Below are positions 1-12,800 of a stretch of DNA of 64,000 nt, piece after piece. Both the position numbers and the translations under genes were made by a program. Within the stretch, counting starts at the first letter, position 1. Every line of letters begins with the position of its first letter. Source of the DNA: Opisthocomus hoazin (lineage: Eukaryota; Chordata; Aves; Opisthocomiformes; Opisthocomidae). The stretch lies in assembly GCF_030867145.1 (NCBI RefSeq), contig NC_134433.1, positions 12,847,216 to 12,911,215 on the forward strand, given 5' to 3'. The notes under the pieces are model-generated. The model did not search any database. It was not told the DNA's origin and saw only the letters and a program-made list of their open reading frames with translations.

Positions 1-3000
1 TAAACCCAGGTTGCATTGTGCTGGTGATCGTATTGTATTTCCTTTCCAGGTCTGACATTGACTGTGGAAGACCCACCTGCTGGGGGTGTTTCCCCAATTG
101 TGCTGCTCATGTCAAGTCCTAGGATCTTTATTTTAATTATTATTATATTTTTTAAATCTTGTGATTCATTTAGGAGTAATAATTTTGTTGTTTGGTTTTG
201 GGTTGTTCTTTAAGTCCATACTTGACAGCACTTTGGTAATACCCTAATTATTCCATCAATTGTTTGATGCAGCTAGTATTCTCCGATGGGAAAAGGTCTT
301 ACTTAGCCCAGTTGCTGGTGTGAAACTGAATCTGCGTTCCAGGCTCTGAGGGATGTAACCGTGTTCATGGGAAAACAAGATCAGAACTGGCCAACTATTT
401 TTGGCCCCAGTATGGAAGCTCTACTTACTGAAAGAGGAAAAAAAAAATGCAGAAAAGAGTTGACTGAAGTTTTGGAACAGCAGTCTCATTACCTTTGAAT
501 CACTTTGGTCTACAGGATTGTGTAGACCAATGCTTCAGGTTTGATTTCAAATCTGCTTCCAGCTATCAAACGGCGAAAGGCAGAAGTGCCCTAGTAGCCC
601 GAGTCAGTGTCACCAAGGTAGTGCAGACGCTCCCTCGCTGACGTGATCTCCACAGTCAGGGTTTTGCTACCAAGTCAAGACTTGACAGCTTTGCAGTGCT
701 TCCAGAAGTGCAGCTTTTAGCTGTGGCAGCTGGATGCTGCAGGTCTCCTGATTCCTAAAACTCGGTCTTGCTGGGCTTCCTCTGTAGCCCAGTAACCCCC
801 AGAAGCTGTGAGTGCTTTTTTTCCTAATGGTGATTTTTTTTAAATTATTTTTTAATCCTGACCTGCATCAGTAGCAAAAGAGACTGGGAGGGAGCTAATT
901 TGCTTGGGGCACCAGAATGCCTTGACTTGCGACCTGATTTTGGCCAAGCTCTTTGGGGTGAGGCTCGCGCTGCAGACTGGCTGGCCTGGCCTCTGCAGGT
1001 AGCCTCGGCGTCCTGGCCCTTCGTAAGGACAAAGCCCTCGCAGCAGCGGAGCAGTCTTAATTTGCACTGCAAGTCAATACCTCTCAGCAACCACAGCTTG
1101 GTAATTACTGTGCCTCATTTCATACTAAGTGTGACATGCAAAACTAGACAAAAGTAGGAAGAACGGTGCATTAATTTCTGAAGTGCGAGCTCCACTACTC
1201 CAGACTGCGTGCCAGCACGTGCACTGCTGTGAAGGACCTAGTGTTTCTAGCATGGCTTTTGTCTTGCAGGGCAGTTTCATTCCACAATGGAGAGGAACAG
1301 GGAGGGGAGGCAGAAAAACACCAAACAGCCTCCCTCCTCCATGCCCAAAAGGCGATTGAGGTGCAGAGACAGCTGTTCTTGGCTAGTTCAGACCTGCCAT
1401 CACGTTGTGGCCCTTTTACAAACAGGACTCTTGCCTGAAGGTCCCTGCGAGGTGGAGTGGTACCAGCTCTCTGCAAAGCACTCCATGCCAGCAGCATCAC
1501 CATGCAACCCGTGAGGAGCTGGAGTGCAAGGAGGTGCATTAAACGTGGCTCTCGGCTCTCAGTGGTAACTCCTGCGGGGAGGCAGAGACGGGGAGCAGGC
1601 CTTTCAGAGCCCCATGGCAGGGAAGGAAGTTTAAACAGCCATCGCCTGAGGAACAGGTCCAGTGGGCAGACTGTGACGCCTGGAGCAGTTTGTCCCTGAT
1701 AAATTGTACTTGAATCATACAGAAATCAGCCTTCTATTTTTCTTAACTGCGTTGCACTAAAAGGGAGGTAATAGAAGACCCCCCCAAGAGTTTCATTTCT
1801 GTGGTGTCTATAGTGATAAATACGGTGTAAAACCAGCTGAAAAACTGATCTGAAGCAATCCTGTTCCTGCAGCATCTGCTGTGCCAGCTGGCGTGACCTG
1901 CAGGCAGCAGCTGCGGGTACCATGCAGCCAGAGGACGGTTCCTGAGGCGAGATGGATTTCGCTGCCCTGTGTGCAGCAGCTCAGCCATAAGAGCCGGCCC
2001 CAAACCTTGGTGAATCACCAGCAGCACTGAACGCGTTTGGACATGTTTATGCAACATCCAAATTTAGCTACAGCTCGGTATCTCCGATACTGGCATTTCC
2101 AAGATGAATCTGAAGAGTTAAAGCTACTGTCCCACATGTTCCTGCTTTAACATGCAGCTAACACCTGTAGCCACCTCCCGCCATTTGGGCAGGGTTTGAC
2201 TCTCTCCTCCTCTCATTCCTTCCCTTCTGTATGATCGTTGGTTGTGTTCCTTCTGTCAACCACGGCTGGAAACAAGCAGGGTTTCACCTGCAGGTCTGGC
2301 AGTGTTGCAGAGCGGGTGTGAGCCACATTTATCCTCACAACAAAGAAGGCAATCTCTCCCCTCTCACTGGCTGAAAATGAACCAAGCTCTAGACTGAAAC
2401 GCGCAGCGCTGCGATACAGAGAGAGGGTCCCAGAACACTTGCTCCTATGTGGCAGCTTGCGCCACAGCTCGGCATCCACTGCCGCTACCTTTCACACGCC
2501 TCTTACGAGCCAGAATTCCTGCAGACAGATGTGGTGTTTCCCGAGTATGACTGTGCCATCGGGTTGTTAGCCATTATTAACTACGGCCCCGGTCACTGTG
2601 GCCTTTAGGCACATTAAATGCCTTCGTGGATCTGAGCCAAAGTCATTTTAAGGCAAAATAAAAATAGGACACCTCCCTCACCCCCCCAAAAAAAGCTCTG
2701 AAGGTTTCTATAAAAATGTGAAGTGAAAATGGCAGAGGAACTTTCTATAGCGAGTGCAGCTGTAGCTATTCAGCTGTCACTCATTACTGCTCTGCTGTAC
2801 GTAGGATGGATGTGTTTTCCTCATGTTGCTCAGATTTTGTATTTGCAGTAACAGTTATTTACATACAGAATGCTTAACTTAACACCCACACAACCTGGCT
2901 CAGCCTGTGCCTCATTATTTCTTGTGGTGCTGCGTTCACATGGTCTATCATAGGAGGCTACGCTGTACTCGAGGAGGAGCCCAATCCCAGAGCACGGGCA

Positions 3001-3500
3001 GGGAGCGTCAGAGCTGGAGGGAGCTGGTTCCCAGCTCACCAGCTGGTGCGTGGAATGGGGGAGCAGCAGTCTCCCTGCCCCCATGTCTGATGTGGACAGC
3101 CAGCATGAGGTGGACAGCTTCTCTGCAATGGGTCAGTTTAAAAGCACAGCAAGCAGAGTGATGCTTCCAAAGAGGGGAAGCACAGACCTGTTCAGTCTCG
3201 AGGTGCTGAGGGGTCCCTGCCCTCATCCCTGGTATGGCTTTACCAATGATGAATCTGAAATTGCTCTGAGCAGCCAGCTGCAAAGAGTCACTACAGCGTC
3301 CCTCTGTCAGAGGCCAACTCCACAAAGGCACGCCGGCACACTGGAAGGGCGGTGGGGTTAGTTAAAGCACGAGCAGAGTTAAGAAGGTTTAACGCATCAC
3401 TAAGAGAGCTGCTGGACTGTTTGTATGCCCACATCACAAACACGCAATATCACAGATTAGTTCAAACATCTTCAGAAATCCCAAGAATAGCCTAAATAAA
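1..3500. other. Intergenic region, no gene recognised
   Basis: No exon with flanking splice sites and no recognisable protein could be found on either strand. The open frames here are short (about 115 codons at most), overlap each other on opposite strands and have no family resemblance. By human synteny the neighbour on this side would be ADORA2B. I could not identify its coding sequence, so part of this stretch could be its 3'UTR, but nothing in the sequence shows that. Confidence 0.6.
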
Positions 3501-3531
3501 TGAAACTGAAGTCAACACAGGTTTCTTAACA

Positions 3532-3537
3532 TTTATT
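3532..3537 (-). terminator. ZSWIM7: Probable ZSWIM7 polyadenylation signal
   Basis: TTTATT on the plus strand reads AATAAA on the minus strand. It lies about 180 bases past the ZSWIM7 stop codon, so cleavage would fall near 3505-3520. It is the first canonical signal after the stop codon. Use of the signal is inferred. Confidence 0.6.
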
Positions 3538-3718
3538 AATTAATCAATCTGTCAGTGCAAGGCTGCTAATTCATGTCATGCTTGGCTGCAGCACAGGAAG
3601 AAACCTACCAGCCACGATGAACATTTGACAGCCAGCTACAGACAGCCAGCTACAAAAAATGCCGGCTACACAGCCGGGAGGGTACACAGAAAGCACACCT
3701 GCATGTGATCCAGGTCCT
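3538..3718 (-). other. ZSWIM7: ZSWIM7 3' untranslated region
   Basis: This is the stretch between the ZSWIM7 stop codon and the likely poly(A) signal. It contains two perfect tandem copies of the 14-mer gacagccagctaca at 3627-3640 and 3641-3654. The boundaries are inferred. Confidence 0.5.
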
Positions 3719-3835
3719 TCATCCTTCATCCTCTTCCTCAGCCAGTAAGATGCTTGTGAGCTGCTCCTCAGAGACAGTCAGTTCCTGGCAGGCTCCCACA
3801 GCCTGACTGAGGTAGACAGCGAGTATATGTTTGCA
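3719..3835 (-). CDS. ZSWIM7: ZSWIM7 coding exon 5 (last)
   Basis: The acceptor is TTTGCAG|TGC and the exon enters in phase 0. It encodes 38 residues, starting CKHILAVYLSQ and ending with the acidic tail EEEDEG before TGA. CKH supplies the last Cys and His of the SWIM zinc ligand set, so the finger is split between this exon and the previous one. Confidence 0.96.
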   Translation of the reverse strand, partial: CKHILAVYLSQAVGACQELTVSEEQLTSILLAEEEDEG

Positions 3836-6800
3836 CTGCAAACAATAGCACAGCCAAGTTGACAGCAGGAGCAATGCAGGAATGTCACCCTCTATCTGGA
3901 AGCCACAAAAATCAGTCCTGGCCAGAACAGGTCTAATGAAGTGCTCACCCCTCCCAGGAACATGGTTGCCTCTTAGCATGCCAAGCCCTGGCACAGACTG
4001 GTGCTCCAGTTGCCCCTGGTCAGTTCTGCCACCAGGATAACGTAACACAGGGATCTGACACAGAGCAAAGTGTTCCTGGCTCCTGATGCCCTCCCCACAA
4101 TAGCAGACCAGCTGGTTACCCCGAGCCCTGCCTCACTGGCACCAGTGAACCACACCACTTCATCAGCCAGAGTCTATGTGGCAATCCCATTAGCAGCAAC
4201 AGCTCTTGTTCCAAGAGACCAGGGATTATTCGTCTCTTGAAAGTCAGAACAGTAAAGAGAAATTAAGAACAAAAGCCCTCCCTAGCCCTCGAAAGGCCTA
4301 GCTCCACCCAAATACTGCGACTCCCAAAGGCCGGATTATGCAGTGGGTCAGACACAGACTCCGTGGCCAACTCAACGCTCATGTGTTTGCTCCCTTGGAA
4401 GCTTCAGGCTGCTCAGGTTCAACGAGCAGAGCACAGCTTTCTCATCCGCTCCCTGTCCTGGCCCCAAGTTATGGCAGACCACTTACCAGAAGACTCTCGC
4501 TCTTCTGCAACACAGTAAAACCAAAAGCAGGACACGTGCAGAAGTGGCAGGAACTGTAGCAGGTGTAGAGTTTGCCTGAGCTCCCAAGGACCTGAAACAA
4601 AAGCAGTCAGAGAAAGCAGAAGTCAGAGACAGCATCCACTTTTAATTTCTCTCTTAGCCTGTATCTGGCCTGATGTCCTCTCTACAATGACTCACAGCAT
4701 GCACCTGGCAACCAGGTGCCACGATACAAGTGTCCCCAAACACTTCAGCGACCCATCTAAGCTTGAAACTCCTCAGCTTTCTGACATTCTCCACACGCTT
4801 CTCGCCCTACGTGTGCAGAAGTGCTCCTGTACGTGCTCCCGTGCTTGCAGCAGACCTCAGCTCCTGTGACTTGTCTGCTGCTAAGCGATCAGGAGAAGGG
4901 CAGTAGCACCGAGCTCCCTCCCTGAGCTCCCACAGCCGGCAGCACAGCGAGCTGCCAGCCCCCCCAGTGAGCTCCCTCCCCCAGTGCTGGCAGACACAGG
5001 GTAGCTGGAGATGATGAAGACTCTCTTGTCACAGCAAGCCCATTTGTGAATCCAGAGCCACCTCGGGCCTGGGGATGGAAGGAGAGCAGCAATGAGCACT
5101 CGTGGTGAGGCTTTTTCTAACCAGCTCCAGTGGCTGAAGGCTGCAGAGGCTCTTGCTGTTCTGTTCCCAAAACCAGCTGCAGCTATTGGAATCCAGTTTT
5201 GCCTGAATAAACAAAGTTGAAGTCTCCAGAGAAGAAGCCTCCCTGCTCCGCCTCTGGTTTGGGAACAGCACTGCCTCCTTTTCCCACATGCTCTTCCTCT
5301 GCAAGGCTGGTACCGAGGCGTCTTCCCTCTGCACCCTGGGCACAGGAGGCAGGCAGCCCGGTGAGGGAAGCATTTGCTTCCAGCATGGAGAAGCTGACGG
5401 GCAATCTGTGAGCTGCTGGAGCCGACTGCATGGTATAGGAAAGACAATCTATGGATTATTTCTCTTCTGATTTCTTCAAGACTGGACAATATCTTTACAA
5501 AAACTACTTTAAGCAGCCAACTGCTCTGCCCTGTCATATTGCAAGGGAAGGGTCTGCAGGAGCAGAACACACTCGCAGACTTTAAGCAGAAACCTGCGCT
5601 CAATAGCCTGGACTTCACTAATGCTCTGAGGCCTAAACTGAGTGCACCCCGTGGCCAAAACACAATTACCAGAGAGTATTTGCCATGATGTGTCTCATAT
5701 CTGCCACAGCGAGAGCAATTGCTTTGTGTCAGCTCTCTGGCCTCAGCGGCTGGCACTGACTCTTCCTGGATATTCCAGAGAACGGTGGGGATTTGCATGG
5801 GCGTAATCACCAGCAGTGACCTCCCCTGCACACAAGCCCCCGGGCTCTGACGCCACACCACACTCCTCTCCCATAGCAGGCTTTAGAATCTGTTTGGGTT
5901 TGCGGCACGCCTAAATCCAAAGATAAACACAAAAAACGTAAAAAGCCAGTGGAGCTCTGCAGAGTGCTGCTCCCCTGGCACTCCTCAGCCCTTCCAGAGG
6001 AAATTGTCGCTCCCAGCCCAGAGCTGCACTTGCAAGGGGAGCCCTCCCCTGTCCCCTGCGCTCTCTCTGCACCCCTCGCCCCACAGGTAACGCCCACAAG
6101 TTTAAGCTCTCACACAGAAGCACCTATGCCTCATAATCCCCCTTGGTCCCAGCACATTCAGGACACAAGACTCACGTTCCTATTTCAGGGTAAACCATTC
6201 TTTTTTCAGTCTGGCCTTTACCCTGAGCCCTCCTTATACTCCAGGCTGAGTTTGTTTCACTTGTGATAAGTTTGTTTTTCTCTAGTCCCTTTGATTGTTT
6301 TTTCCAAGATGAAGTATTCCGATGGTGCCTTTCCTTCAGAAGTGTTTTCCTTTGAGGAAGGGGGGAAGTCACAGACACTGCCAGATTTGGGCTGAGTGTA
6401 GTGTTCCTCTGTCCTGACCTAGATGGCAAGAATGCAGCTTCTGCCTAATAAGGCAGAATTTAAAATCCAAAAACCCAGAGAAAAAGGTGCCTCTGTTTCT
6501 GACCAGCTGCAGCCAAGCCAGGCACTGGGGTGTTCTCTTGGCCCTGAGATGCTATGAGATTTGCTTCTGCTGCCTTCATCTCCAGGCACTTGCTGGCTCC
6601 ACAGAGAGGAAAAATCACCTTGGTGGTGGGGTCCCTGCCAGCGTGTGGGGACACAGGAGGGTCAGCTGTGGCACCACGGCAGCTACTGCTGCCACCAGCA
6701 TACAGCTAGGCAGCACCACAGTCTGTGCCAGGACCTGATGCTCAAGTCCGTCACGGCCGGGCAGGCTGCCATACAGTTCTAGGAAATTAATTAAAAAAGA

Positions 6801-9800
6801 CATAAAAAAGAAGAACCCAATAGAAGTGCGGGATGTGAGCAATGCAAGTGACAGTTGGCAGCAGGGCTAAAGCAATGCCTCTCCCCCTGCTAACTGGCTC
6901 CACTCCCACAGCTCACAACATTTCTGCAACGCAGGTGTGGCAAATAGGTGCCCCAGCTGCTGCCTGCTCACCACTTCACACTTCTACGGAATCCAGCACA
7001 GCTCCACCACCAGCCAGCACTCACCATCTCTGCACCAGATAAGTCTTATTTAGCCCTAACCTGGAGTTACAAGGGTTGGCTTTAGTCTGCAGCACAGGCA
7101 GACATTATACAAGCTCTTCTGGGACAATTTAACAACTCTGAGGTAACATCAGCCCTTGAATACCCCATTGGCGCTACTCCTCTATTAAGTAGCAATGGCA
7201 TTAATGCCCAGCCATTAAATGAACTATCATAGCTTTCACTTGACCAAGGGCTCTTTCTTCTCCCACCTCATTTCCTGAGGGCAAGAGCTGTCTGCACTAC
7301 AGGCTGCAGTCCTAGGGCCTGTCTGAGCAGAGCCATTTTCCCCTGAAGCAGTACCTAAGATGTACTGGGTGATATGGACTGCAAACAGCATTTCAGCCTG
7401 TGAAGCATCAACATCTCAGATTTGGCTATGACGATCCAAGGAGTTTCACAATAGGACCAGCCTCATAGCCTCCATGGGAACAGTTCTCCAGTCCAGCTGT
7501 GTCAAAGCACCACCTCACGTTCCAGTTCAACCACATCTGCAAGCAAACGGCAGAGCTGACTATCTGAGGAATAAGAGAAAGCGATGACCGCGCACGTGTC
7601 CAGGCAGCCATGGATGGCCCCCTCTCCCCACGGCACTGGGCATGCTTCTCTGCTGAGGGAGAAGGGCACACAGCTGGGATACGTGTCTACACCACACAGA
7701 CACGTGAATGAAGAGCCAGTGATGCTACCCAGCTACTCTGACGTGCAGTATCCCACTCAGTGTTTTGGGTTCTACTGCCCCAGATTGTATTCCTGTGACT
7801 GCTCCAGCCAGCGGTCTCAGAGGAGGCTCTGCTCTTTGTTTCTGCACCTCAGACAGCTGTGCTGAGGAAGAATTTCGCAATGGGATGAGCCTCACACCCC
7901 CAGAGAAAATACCTCTTCAGCTTCCTCTGTTAATGAACTCATCAGCATGGCCTTAATCAGCACTCAAGCTCCACTGAAGAGGAATGCTGCTCAGAAGCAC
8001 ACAGGGACCTGCAGGCAGGGTCTGCTTCCTGCAGCCTGTCTGCGAGGAGGACACAGGCACAGACCCTGGGTGATGCAGGGGGCCCGCTCACATCATCCCC
8101 ATCCGCTACAAAGTGCCTGGCTGAAGGCTGGGCTTGTCTTACACTAACTCCTTGTGACGAGTCCTGACCTACCTGTCCAGGGGTTCTTGGGTTCTTTCCC
8201 ACTGGGCAGCGCGGAGGGGTGCTTGCCTCGCTGCAGCACACGCAGTTGGAGGCAGCACTGTTCAGCAACGACCCTGCTCAGACCAGAACAGGGTGTCAGG
8301 GCAGCACCCAGCACACCAGAGCCCTCTCGCCATGCTTCTCTGAACTCCTCTGTGTCTCATGAGGCTTCCTGCATCTAAGAGATGAATATTGGGCCTCTTA
8401 AGATGCAGATAACTCTGTCACAGCAGAAAAGCTGTGAGCACCCATTTAGGCTCCCTGGGAAGACCGGAGGCTCTAAGCAGTCCCCGTCATCCTTCACACA
8501 AAAGAGTGCTAAGGCAAGACTGTGCATCCCAGCCTGCAAATCTCTGCCTTGGCCTGCACGGTTCGCCAAAGCTCTGCAAGGAGAATGCGACCATTCTCTG
8601 CCCAGTGGCATATGCATCCAAACAACAGTAAAAAAGGAAAAAGCCTTTAAGCATTCAATTAGTGAGGCACCTGCTGTCTAAGGGTCCTGGAAGCAGGGCT
8701 TCTTAGGCTTTACCAAATATCCACAGGCAAGCCCCCAACTAAAATCAAAGGCTATGTTCTTGAGTTGATGAATCATGCCTCCCTGGAGGGGCTGATGTTC
8801 TCTCCAAGGCCCCAGAAGCGATAAACACTCCATGTGCAAATCAAGCAATGCAAGCTCTGAACATTTGAAAAGTGTTTGTCATTACCCAGGCCTGGTTCAC
8901 TGCTCTTCTCTTACCCTAGATGACCCCAAAGCATCTCAGCACCTCCAGTGAAGGAGACAAATCCCTTTGCAGGGAGGATATTTGGAAATGTTCCTCTTGG
9001 CTGCTGCAGCGGTGAGCAAAGAGATTCCTCCTTCTCTGGTGTGTGATAAAGCACAGCACCAGGTTCAGCAACGGAGGGGGCTGTGCTAGCTGAGGGGGTT
9101 AGTAGTGCTAAGTAGAAGGAATTGGGTGCTTCTCCACCAAAATCCTGTGGGCACAGGGTCCCACCGCCTTAGCTAGGGCCCAGCACACAGTGTCTCTCTG
9201 ACTCTGTGACCCCATGGGCTGGATGCAGCTGGTCAAGGGCTCACAGAACGGACAGCCTGTCCCCGACAGAGATGCCATTGGTGCTGTGGCACAGTAGAGC
9301 AAGGAATTGTCCATACCACAGAAAAGTCAGAAGGAAGAGCCAGTGGCTCCTCTCTTCACCTCATGAGCCTCAGCTCCATCTCTGATCCTGTGTGGTATGA
9401 GGAGTTTGGTCTTTAGGGCTAAGGTGAGCTCTTCTCTCTAAAATGCCATTTTATGAAGATATTTCTGTGATTCACAGACTTGGCTAGAGTGAACTGGAAT
9501 GAAACCCACGGACTTGGCCTGCATTGCTTCCTCCCAGGCTGCAAGGATCCTATCGCCAAGCAGAGGTCAAGAGTGTTCAGGACACAGGATTTGGAGCGCA
9601 ACGGGGAAAGAAATGCAGTGATGGCAGATAACACTCTGTTCCACACAGCTTGTCAAAAGGAAGAACTGCCTTTGCCGGATAGGATGAAAATAATAAAGCA
9701 AAATTAGCAGTCCCTGGAAAACTTCCTTCTGACCATGATATCCACAAACACATACGAAATTGTCTCTGACTGGCTGGGAGCCACCAAGAAAACAGTAGTG

Positions 9801-12800
9801 TACCATGCTGTTCTAATTCTAGTCTGTGGCTATTGCTCTCCAGTATCGCTTCGGGAGTTTGTAAAACACTGACATTCTCTCCGTGTTTATTCAAGTCCCC
9901 TTCCATGTTCTCCAAGTTAGGAACACTGGCTCACATGTCAACTGGAAACCATCAGAAAGTAAAACTGAAGAGGAGTGTGTACCTGGTAGGCAGTCCTTCC
10001 GCTGGGCGACATGACTCGGGTGACAGAACGCTGATCCACCAGATCCAAAGCTGGGACAGCAGATGGGCCAAATATGAACTTCAGCCTGAAAGAGAATGTG
10101 TCTCTAGTTAGGCCACACCACATAAGGAGACAACCTGGCTTAGCCTTAATCCATAGGATTTAGCCCTATGGAGTCCAGAACGCCTGTAGTCAAAGGTTCC
10201 CATTGCCTCTCAAAATCCCACCACTTACGGCTCCATTAATTACGCTACCAAGCAATGAAGTGTATTTGTCATTCTCAGCTTTGCTGGCTTTCACCAAGTG
10301 ACCAGCAATCCATGCCCTGTCCCTCTGAGAAAATCTCAGGGCTCAGTCCTTAAACACAGCCTCTACCCCGCCAGCTATTTGGAGCTCGGTTTTGATATTC
10401 CTAAGAGAACTTCTAAATTTCCAGGCTGCTCCCAAACAGTCCCACATTTCTTTGCGAAATCCCACTCAGATTTAATTACAAGACATTTTAAAGATTCTTC
10501 TTACACAGGACATTACAGCCTATGTGTTTCTTCTTCAGCATTATGACCCAAACACTATGCTGGCTGCCTGCTGCACAAACAGGACATGAAGTGATTCCTG
10601 TCCTGAACTAAAATGACACAAAGTGCATCAGAGACATAGAAGTGAGATTTTTTTAGTCAGTCTCTATGACTGTGACACAGTGTTAGCCATGTAGGCGAGG
10701 AGTTATCTTTGAGCGGCATTTCTGGCTTCACAGTCACTTTACAGACCACTGATTATTGCAAAGGGAAGTAGGTGAAGCAAGAGACACAGGCTGTCCTTGC
10801 AGTGATCTCATCAGCCTTTTTGTTAGAATTCCCATAGTTCTTCTGATACAAACTCCATGTAGACAGAGTACTGGCGCTTAACCAATTTATCAAACAGTGA
10901 ATCTAGACTTTAAAACCAGAAACTCTGCTTCTGCCCAGCACCCTAAATACTCTAGGTCTTCTTCAGGGGAAACTGCGCCTCTGGCAGCAAAAGCAAGACA
11001 TGCTGGCAAAGAGAAGACGCAGGAAGGAAATCCTGGGGGATGCGCAGTGCTGGGGATCCAACAGAGGTTACCGGCAACAGGCAGTGTCACACATGCAGCC
11101 GAATTATCCTTGTTGCAGTAAACTGTGAAACTGTCACATGAGCACAACGAGCATAAACAGGGATTTCAGTGGGGGCAGCACCAGGTAAGCAAGAGCACAT
11201 GGACGCAGACTTGCTAATGCTAAGGGGAAAAGGGGTTCGTGCTCTGGGACACCTTAATTGCACATACAGGCAGTCCTGGATGAGTTGCTCTGGATCAGAT
11301 TATTGATCAGCTGGTCGTGAATCCCACGTCCAGTCAAAGCCCACCCATTGTGCCTCAGAGCAAGCAGAGAGCAAGGATGATACATAGCTCCTTGAGCAAT
11401 AGGAAATGCAGCAGTAGGGCTCCTTCCTCCTCCCAGGGCAACTGGTTTAAACCCTGGAGAACAAATGAGTCATTTCGTAGTGATCACATCTCCTCTATCA
11501 CAGTCACAACTGAGGTATAAATTATTCTTCCTCTACCCATCTAACTGCATCAACAGGAAGCTACAGACCATCATAGCAGTAGTAGTTTTACATCTGTAAG
11601 CCAGCTACCAGCAGGGCTCAGAGAGAGCAAATTTATTCCAGATAAACACCCAGGGACAGCACATGCCTTATGTCACTCCACTCTCCCTAAAAACCCTTTC
11701 CCTTCCCTTTCCTTCCAAGCAGGATGTATCACCACGCAGGGACGCACCACTGCACAGCATTTATGGATCAGAGAGTGCCTGGGATGGGGTAAAGATGCTT
11801 CCTGTAAAACATGGCCTCTACACAACTCTCTCCTCGGCCTCAGGGCTGTGAGGCCGCACCACAGAGGCACATACTGGTGTCTGACTGCTGCTGTGCTTGG
11901 TGCTGTAACATTCCACACGAGCCAGTGGAAAACCAAAGCGCTGCAAGTCCTGAAGGCACAGTAATTTCCATCTACACACTCCCTGTCTGCACATCCCTGC
12001 AAGGAGGGTTTTATATCTGATGTCGTGCAAGGGTATACAATAAGCTGCATGTCAAATATGGACATCTACCTTTAGCCTTTTGTCCAGACAGCCCATAGGC
12101 TTAAAAGTTATTCTAGACCTGAATATCCAGCTGCTCTGAATGTGTTCCAAAGAGCTCAGGGGCAACTCAGTTAACTTTACAGACCTATTATTTGGTGAGA
12201 AAAGTCTGTCTAGTCTAGATTAGTTACAATGGTCAACAGCAAGAAAATCAGCAGTGATGAAAAGATAGTACAAATATCAGCAGGAGAACAGAAGAAAGCA
12301 GAGGAACATTTCCAGCTTCAGTGAAGACACAAAGAGCCAAGGCAGAGCCCTGGCGTCTCTGCAGCACGGCTGACCTACGCGTCTGAGACAATCTCATTGA
12401 TAACTAGCCAAGCAGACAGACTTCTTCCAGGAAGATCAGAACTTCAGCTGCACAAACTCAAGGCAATAAGGACTGGCTTCATCTGAGGACTGAGACGAGG
12501 TGGGTGGGGGAACACTCAATGCAAGACATTCCTCAATGATTAGGTTTGGGACTATAAGGGGGCTGAGTTTAATGAGTTTCAGTAACTCGTTCAAATTTGG
12601 GAAATTCTTTTTTCATGTATATAATTTGATCAGTCTAACAGGAAATAAGTAAGAGGAATGTCCAAAGAAATTCAAGGACTTTAGAGATTTGGAAGAGATT
12701 CAGAAATTAAATCAGAATACTTCTGAGCTGCTGGTCACAGGGAATTGATGGAAATCTGACTGCCAAGAGTTACCACCCAAACATTATTAAACTTAACAAG

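Noticed and set aside
1195..1539. 114-codon minus-strand frame with a hydrophobic start
   Set aside because: It begins like a signal peptide but has no conserved domain, no splice context and overlapping frames on the other strand.
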